Source: Candidatus Omnitrophica bacterium UBA1443 (GTDB lineage: Bacteria; Omnitrophota; Omnitrophia; Omnitrophales; Aquincolibacteriaceae). Taken from it: 7,292 nucleotides of DNA. The notes beneath the pieces are model-generated. The model made no database searches and was not told where the DNA came from. It saw only the letters and a list, made by a program, of their open reading frames with translations. Every line of letters begins with the position of its first letter. Position 1 is the stretch's first letter. Of this stretch, positions 1-5,500 are shown piece by piece. The DNA is taken from assembly GCA_002329545.1 (NCBI GenBank), contig DCTJ01000099.1, positions 9,834 through 17,125 of the forward strand, in the 5' to 3' direction. The position numbers and the translations under genes are program-made.

Positions 1-489
1 AAAATCCGAGCCGAAAAGTCTCCGGTGAAGTTCAGCGAGCGTCGGCCATTTGTTCCCGTACGGGCCCGGGATCGCGCAAAAATCCGCGGTCCGTTTCATG
101 GTGCAAAGTTTCCCGATGCCCTGGAGAAAGTCGGGCATTCTTTTTCTGGAAAGTTCGGCGCGCACCATTTTCTCGTCAAAATCCATGTTGTGGGCGATCA
201 AAAGTTTCGAACCTTCCACCGCCGTTTTAAATTCGCCGAGAACGTCGAGGAGCAAAGCTCCTTCGCGGATCGCCCTTTCTGTGCTGATCCCGTGAACGCG
301 GAAAGCGGCGGGCGGGATGACAAATCCTTCGGGCCGGATGATATAGCTTTTGAACGAGGTTTGGGCTCCGGCGTCGTCATATTGCGCCCAAGCGATTTGA
401 ACGATGTGGGGCCAGTTTGAGGAATTTTCCGGAGGTTCCCGCCAGTTTTTCGGAAGTCCCGTCGTTTCGGTATCAAAAAAAATTCGCAT
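1..489 (-). CDS. DnaQ-like DEDDh 3'-5' exonuclease, N-terminal 163 codons (3' end off window)
   Basis: Reading the minus strand from ATG at 489-487 gives 163 codons with no stop to the left edge. Residues 6-12 are DTETTGL, the Exo I motif of the DnaQ/RNase T superfamily, with D6 and E8 as metal ligands. Residues 99-105 are AHNMDFD, an Exo II motif with catalytic D105, as in HN-x-x-FD of the proofreading epsilon subunit. Around residues 148-158 comes KWPTLAELHRR, which in the family leads to the Exo III H-x4-D; that last motif lies off the window, so DEDDh rather than DEDDy is inferred from the overall pattern. The family removes 3'-terminal nucleotides from DNA or RNA with two metal ions. Whether this one is a polymerase proofreading subunit or a stand-alone nuclease cannot be told; no polymerase or helicase domain is visible. 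It starts 57 nt after the TolC-family gene and probably shares its transcript. The family call is firm; its role is open. Confidence 0.9.
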   Translation of the reverse strand, partial: MRIFFDTETTGLPKNWREPPENSSNWPHIVQIAWAQYDDAGAQTSFKSYIIRPEGFVIPPAAFRVHGISTERAIREGALLLDVLGEFKTAVEGSKLLIAHNMDFDEKMVRAELSRKRMPDFLQGIGKLCTMKRTADFCAIPGPYGNKWPTLAELHRRLFGSDF

Positions 490-497
490 CTCCAAAG

Positions 498-503
498 CCC
501 TTT
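498..503 (-). promoter_or_regulatory. Ribosome binding site of the exonuclease gene
   Basis: The minus strand reads AAAGGG here, 8 nt before ATG 489-487. This supports that start over the in-frame TTG two codons upstream. A GGAG directly touching the ATG is too close to serve. No convincing promoter is seen in the 57-nt gap, in line with read-through from the TolC-family gene. Confidence 0.5.
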
Positions 504-546
504 ATTCGCTAACTTCCGTGACACACCGGGCGTCCACGAAAAGTCG

Positions 547-1959
547 TTACTTCTTCAACCGTTCATTGACCTGCCGGATCCCGTCATCGGTAAGCTGGCC
601 GGACAGAAACAAAAGTCTGGCGTATTCAAGCTCAAGGGCGAGAAGCAGATTCTCGTAACCCGCCGTGGTCTCGAAATAACCGCGTCGCATTTCAAGAAGG
701 TCCGCAATGGATTTCCGGCCTTCCTGGTAAAGTTTCGCCGTCAGTTCCGCCGCCTGTTTCGCGTCCCCGGACGCCGATTTCATCACCGGAGCGTCCAGCA
801 TCACGGTTTCGTAGCGGGCCAGTTCCTGGATAAGGGTTTTGGCGATCTCGTCGCGGAGCATTTCGCGCTCCGCCTTGAGTTCCCGGTATTTTGCCTCCGA
901 AGCCTTCCACCGCCCCGGATAGGAAGGATCCAGAAAATCCATGGTCCCTTTGAAGCCCAGCATAAAACTCTGTCCGCCGGTGTGCCAGTCATGACTATTT
1001 TCATCCAGGCTCGCGAACCCGTAAAACTTCGGGAGAAAAGACGTTTTCTGTCGCAGGGTTTCAATACGCAGGGAGTCAAGCTTCTGGTCCAGCGCCGCAA
1101 GATCCTTCCGCCCCCGGTACGCTTGCGCGAGCCAGGCCTCAAGCTCGTTTTTATCCCGTCCGGACCCTGGAAGTTTTCCCGCCGCCTCCCATGCCGTCTC
1201 CGCATCTTCTCCCATCAAGATATTCATCAGTTTGTAAGAAGTCGACCTCAGGGCCCCAAGACGGTTCACTTCCCGGTGGATCCCGGCCGCGATCACTTTC
1301 GCGGCGTAAAAATCCGCGCCCAAAATCAGCCCTTTCTCGTTCAGATCCCTGGCCTGCTTGAGGTCCCTGTCCGCCGATTCCTTAACCTCGGCCGCGATCC
1401 CGTAAAGTCCTTGCGCGAGTAAAATCCCGAGATAACTTTCGAGCGTGACGAGCCCGGCTTCCATCTCCGTAAAATCCGCCTGAAGATCCGCGGATTTCAC
1501 GAGCCGGCGAGCGGAACGGATTTTGGAAATCGTGTCAAACGAATCAAAAAGGAGAACGTCCCCTTCAATCCCGAAGCGATAGTTCGTCCGGTGGCGGGGC
1601 GTGTTAAGCGCGTTCAGCGCGAAATTATTCTCCGTGAAAGATTCCTGGCGGAGTAAATTCCCGAACACGGACACAGGATCATCCGAGGTCTGCATTTCAA
1701 AGACGCCACGCACTTTGGGGAAAAGGTCGGCGATCGCGAGATTCCGGCCCGCTTTCGCCCGCTCAAGCTGTTCATAACGCTTTCGCAACGCGGGGTAATG
1801 CCTGAGAACTTTTTCGTAACAGTCAAGGAAGGTCCACACCGGGCGTTCTGAAGCTGAAGCGGGCGCCGCTGGCTCCCGGGCAAAAACCGGTTGTTGAGAT
1901 ACCAGCAGCGCGAGGGCAAGAATCACTGAAAACGATTTTGGAAGACGCATGGGCGGCAT
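547..1959 (-). CDS. TolC-family outer membrane efflux protein
   Basis: A 470-residue protein from ATG 1959 to TAA 549-547, a usual length for outer-membrane efflux proteins. Residues 4-27 form a Sec signal peptide (MRLPKSF, hydrophobic ILALALLV, then VFA before R28); no lipobox follows. The mature part shows the family's internal duplication. Half one begins with FLDCYEKVLRHYPAL (about 44-58) and a long helix to LFPKVRG; half two begins near 252 and leads to a matching SFLPKFYGF. Near the C-terminus (about 403-456) is the typical LYQEGRKSIADLLEMRRG helix followed by a hydrophobic ALELEYARLLFLSG helix. In the family three copies form an outer-membrane barrel with a periplasmic tunnel that exports drugs, metals or proteins together with an inner-membrane pump and an adaptor. 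No pump or adaptor is in view, so the substrate is unknown. A longer reading from GTG 2031 is open but would put 24 polar residues before the signal peptide and overlap the preceding gene. Confidence 0.9.
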   Translation of the reverse strand: MPPMRLPKSFSVILALALLVSQQPVFAREPAAPASASERPVWTFLDCYEKVLRHYPALRKRYEQLERAKAGRNLAIADLFPKVRGVFEMQTSDDPVSVFGNLLRQESFTENNFALNALNTPRHRTNYRFGIEGDVLLFDSFDTISKIRSARRLVKSADLQADFTEMEAGLVTLESYLGILLAQGLYGIAAEVKESADRDLKQARDLNEKGLILGADFYAAKVIAAGIHREVNRLGALRSTSYKLMNILMGEDAETAWEAAGKLPGSGRDKNELEAWLAQAYRGRKDLAALDQKLDSLRIETLRQKTSFLPKFYGFASLDENSHDWHTGGQSFMLGFKGTMDFLDPSYPGRWKASEAKYRELKAEREMLRDEIAKTLIQELARYETVMLDAPVMKSASGDAKQAAELTAKLYQEGRKSIADLLEMRRGYFETTAGYENLLLALELEYARLLFLSGQLTDDGIRQVNERLKK

Positions 1960-1969
1960 TTTAAGCTGT

Positions 1970-1974
1970 CTTCC
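1970..1974 (-). promoter_or_regulatory. Candidate ribosome binding site of the TolC-family gene
   Basis: The minus strand reads GGAAG 10 nt before ATG 1959. It is modest and slightly distant, but it is the only purine-rich stretch near the start that gives an N-terminal signal peptide. The ATG three codons later (1950-1948) has none and would also give a workable signal peptide. Confidence 0.35.
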
Positions 1975-2015
1975 AGTTTTTGAGAAATTGTTTTTCGTTT
2001 TGCCCGTACCCCGGA

Positions 2016-2441
2016 TCAGGGGGCAAAACACGATTCTCCCTCACGGCAGGAGCCGGACACTACGGGAACCGTCGGATGGCGGGGCTTTGAAGCGGCCTGT
2101 CCATAACGATCAAGGACGTCGCCCAGGGAAGGCCTTGCCGCAAAATCACCGTTCACCTCGACAACTGGAAGAAGAAAATAAGTCAAATCCATACCCGCTT
2201 TTTTCATGCGCGGATACAAATCGTTTTTAACGCTTTCGTTTCCGAGATCCCTATACTCATAATCCATCCCGGCCCTGTCCAGACTTTTCTTGAACTTGAC
2301 ACACTCCGGACAACTTTCCCTTCCATAAACCACCAGATAGGAACCGGCCGCGAGAGGTTCTCACGGATAAAATTTCCCCGGAGAAGCGCAACCGGACATA
2401 AACAGAACTCCGGACAGGATAACAGGAAAAAATTTTTTCAT
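2016..2441 (-). pseudogene. Lipoprotein with thioredoxin/glutaredoxin-like CPEC domain, interrupted by in-frame TGA
   Basis: From ATG 2441 the minus strand encodes MKKFFPVILSGVLFMSGC, a lipoprotein signal with lipobox MSGC (lipidated C18), then ASPGKFYP and TGA at 2363-2361 (codon 27). The same frame continues EPLAAGSYLVVYGRESCPEC and runs to a TGA at 2018-2016, 141 codons in all counting the internal stop. The domain after the stop is thioredoxin-fold: strand SYLVVYG, redox motif CPEC (C44, C47), a basic helix, and LLPVVEVNG with the expected cis-proline P92. An intact product would be a membrane-anchored thiol oxidoreductase or disulfide handler outside the cytoplasm. A second Cys pair, C132 and C138, sits near the C-terminus. 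The only later start, GTG 2333, has no ribosome site, lacks the signal and clips the first strand. Explanations are a nonsense mutation, a sequencing error (TGG Trp to TGA) or recoding. Domain and signal are clear; the state of the gene is not. Confidence 0.65.
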
Positions 2442-2450
2442 AGGATTCGT

Positions 2451-2479
2451 ATCATGGAACAATTTAAAAAAACTGTCAA
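2451..2479 (-). promoter_or_regulatory. Sigma70-type promoter for the lipoprotein-TolC-exonuclease cluster
   Basis: On the minus strand a perfect -35 TTGACA (2479-2474) is followed, after exactly 17 nt, by CATGAT (2456-2451), which matches TATAAT at four of six positions. Transcription should begin near 2444, only about 3 nt before ATG 2441. That predicts an almost leaderless mRNA and fits the lack of any Shine-Dalgarno sequence before this ATG. The spacer is T-rich. Confidence 0.55.
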
Positions 2480-2513
2480 CCGGACGCCACCCGAGCGAGA
2501 GGAGAGGGGTTGG

Positions 2514-2537
2514 CAAAACAGGAAGTTAACAAAACAG
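2514..2537. repeat. Direct repeat of CAAAACAG, 16 bp apart
   Basis: CAAAACAG occurs at 2514-2521 and again at 2530-2537 (plus-strand reading), start to start 16 bp. The pair lies 35-58 bp upstream of the -35 box of the promoter at 2479-2451. It could be a regulator binding site, but two 8-mers in a short A-rich gap may be chance. Confidence 0.2.
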
Positions 2538-2546
2538 CGGATTCAG

Positions 2547-2579
2547 GAGGCTAACGCCTCTCCGCGAACGGCGTTCGTG
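2547..2579 (-). terminator. Possible weak terminator hairpins after the giant gene
   Basis: Right after the TAA at 2582-2580, the minus-strand transcript can fold a 5-bp CGAAC/GTTCG stem (2577-2565) and then a 5-bp GAGGC/GCCTC stem with a 4-nt loop (2560-2547). Only an interrupted T stretch (TGTTTTGTT) follows, about 11 nt later. The stems are short and no clean U-tract touches them, so this is a candidate only. The rest of the 138-nt gap holds the direct repeat and the promoter. Confidence 0.3.
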
Positions 2580-5500
2580 TTAAGCGGCTCTCTGAATTTC
2601 GGCAGTGGCCTGGTATTCGACCATCATTTGTTGAAGAGCTTCACGATGCACAACCAGGTGGCGCCCATTTACCGAAAGCACTCCACGTCCGGAATCCGTA
2701 TCGAGTTTAAAAAGGATTTCCATTAGTTTGGCGTTGATTTCCTCGGGTTCCATCCCTCGGGTCATGAGGTCAGCCTTCAAGAGACCGACAGCCATCCGTA
2801 ACACATTTTCGGTCACTTCAAGAAACGGTTCGCCCTGAACATCCCCCGCGTCCAATCCGACACCAAAAAGCACCTCGTTCGCGAAGTAATCCGATCCGAG
2901 ATTTTGAGAAAGCACAGGAACAGCTTCGGCATTCTCGGCCGCGAGAGGCTTATAACTCTTCAGACTTCCAACCGTCTGGATCGTCACCCCTTCAAGCGCC
3001 TTACGATCCAAATTTCGAACCGCGCCTTTCGTGAAAACAGCAGTTCCGATCTCATCCTTCACGGCTTGCAAAGCCTCCATGAAGTTTTTGTCGGGAGAAA
3101 CATCAAATATCATGGTCAGATTACCCTTCACTCCAGCCGCTTTCAAAGCCTCTATAATCATATCTATCGTCGCGACAGCCATTTCCCGAGTTACTCGCGC
3201 CGTGCCCGCGGACATACTCGCCTCAGCTATCTGCTTTTCCGCGATCCGTTTCAAGGTTTCAACAAGCGCGTCCTGATCGCCACGGAGAGTCACTTCATAA
3301 ATCGCGCGAACCTCCGATCTGCTTAAATCAGCCTTTCTGCCAGGCCGCAACATACTTGCCAAATTCTCCACGGTTCCCGGAGACGCCTGACTCAATTCGG
3401 AACGGGAATCAGAAGCTTCAGGACGGCTATCCGCCGAAGGCTCGCCTGCTGTACTCGCCTTAGGTTTCTTGCTATTTGCCGATTTGACCGCCTCAAGCAA
3501 TCTAAGGGCTGCAATGCGCGATGGCTCGGCTAGATTACGCAGTGCGTCTCCCAGTTTGCTCATTCTATAGGCTTTCTTGCGTCTTTCTTCATACTCCTTA
3601 ATGTTAGAAATAAAGTCCTCCTCCAGCTTTTCTCTTTCCTCATCTGACATCCCTGAACCGAGATCTTCACGCACCCGTGTGGCCATCAAATCATCGAAAG
3701 CCTCCTTGCCCTTCTGGGTATAGACCTGAAGATCGGCAGATGAAAAATATGTGTCATAAGCGCCGAATACAAATAGGATGTTGAACGCGTCAGGCTTGCT
3801 TTGAAGTTTTTCAGCTATCCAGTTCATTTCATCCCTTGTTACGCCGGAGTCCCACATGCCGTCAGGCACAAAAAACACGATAAGCTTATTGTCCTTCGTA
3901 ATTTGACTCAGAAAAGCGTCTGTGTGGCCCGGCTCAACAAACCCAATCAGCTCCAGGGCATAAGCGGTCATCCAATCAATAAGCCCACAAAGTCTCGACC
4001 ATCCGAAATAAAGGTGATACCCCTTCGATAAACCCAGCGAATAGCCGCCCCGAACCCATCGCGCTTTAGTTTTAACAAAATCTTGAATCGTCATGAACCG
4101 TCCGGGCAACGCTTCTTTTAGTTCAGCGACTGTGGAATATTTCTTAAAAGAACTCAACATGTTGCTACTTTTAATCAACCGGTCAAGATATTCCGCCCTA
4201 ACCGCTACTTCCAAAGCATTAAATAGCGCTTGAACCTTTGGGCTAAACTTGAGCCGCTTCTTAACGGGATCAAACGCAAAACGGTTCCTCTCCTGATCCT
4301 TCACGAACAAAAATTCCAGCGAGGCTTTTCCTCCTGAATCCGCTGTATAACTGCTGGCATCCATTTGGTAATAGATGGTCAATAAATCGAAAAATTCGGC
4401 CGCCGTTAATCCTGCCTTTTCCGCCTTAATGCGAATTTCTTCAACCGTCGACTCAAGATCAGCGCGTCCTCGAATAAAGAGCCCTATCGGATCACCATCC
4501 ACCAAACTCATCACGACATTCAACTGCTCCGGACTAAGTGGCAGTTCCTCCTTGATTTCATTAATGATTTCCAATGTGCGCGCGTGCTGTTCTTCCTTCC
4601 GACCATACGCGACGGCTTGAGGCTTACCAATATCATGCAATGCCAACAAAATCCTGAAAATTTGTTTGTCACCTTTTCCCGGTAACTGAGTTGCCGAAAA
4701 ATATTTTTCGAATTGGGACATTGCCAAAAGAGTATGTTCTTCCAATGTATAACCTTCCCATACACCCACTGACATTGAATACAGCGGCCCCAGCGACAAT
4801 ACTTTTTTAAGCGCTTCTATCAGTTTTTTAGGCTCAAAATCAGGCGCGTTCAGCGCTTCAGCGATAGTATTTGGCTTCGCGGTCGCGGGTTGTCCGGTGG
4901 ATGTTTCAGGCGTCACTTGATCTTGTGGAATTTCGGAACGGGTTTCTTGAGCGGAGGGTTCCTGTATTTCGGGGCGGGCGGATGGCACTTGTTTTGGCGC
5001 ATCTGCGACGAAAGCGGTGACCTCTTGTAACTTCTCAACGCGGCTTAGATACCATGCACGCACCCTATAAGGCAACAAACCAATTTCATACCGTTTCTCG
5101 TATGCTTCGCGCATAATCGACGCGCGATCCGCGTCATACGGATTCACCGCGCGTATGCGAGCAATAAACTCGTCGTCAAAGAATTCCGTGTAAACACCGG
5201 AGCTCAGTCTGCCAGGGGCAACGTCAGAAACTTGGAAAATCTGGTGAAAATATTCAAAAGGAATGCTTGCAATCAGAAACCTGGCGATAGATCGATTCGC
5301 TCCGCCAATCTTGGCGGCCGCCAAAATCTTCGCTACCGGATCAATAGAATTATCCCGTTGCGCAAGATAAGCTGACAACAAATCTTGGCCGTCTTTCGCC
5401 ATGGCCAGAACCGCTAAACCATTCGCAAACTTATCAGGATTGCCAAGCAACTTGTCCAGGAGAGAAAAAGCTTCCTTCTGGTAGCCGCCCTCGACCGCAA

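Noticed and set aside
25..420. Plus-strand ORFs across the window (for example 25-420, 982-1422, 2904-3326, 5913-6386, 6801-7178)
   Set aside because: All lie antisense to well-supported minus-strand genes and show no domain, signal peptide or ribosome site.
198..524. 108-residue minus-strand ORF
   Set aside because: It is a shadow of the DEDDh exonuclease in another frame; its sequence is basic and low in complexity with no domain, whereas the other frame carries DTETTGL and HNMDFD.
1960..2031. Longer TolC-family start at GTG 2031
   Set aside because: It would overlap the redox gene by 16 nt and put 24 polar residues ahead of a clear signal peptide; ATG 1959 has a candidate ribosome site.
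2336..2363. Selenocysteine insertion at the TGA, with GAACC/GGTTC stem just downstream acting as SECIS
   Set aside because: The stem is only 5 bp with a 10-nt loop that begins about 5 nt after TGA, nearer than bacterial SECIS loops normally lie. The codon is in the linker, not the redox motif, which keeps both cysteines. Kept only as a minor alternative.
2470..2515. Rho-independent terminator using the T7 run in the promoter spacer
   Set aside because: Possible stems upstream (CAACC/GGTTG, CCAACCC/GGGTGG) have very large loops or bulges and do not abut the T-run; the run is better explained as the promoter spacer.
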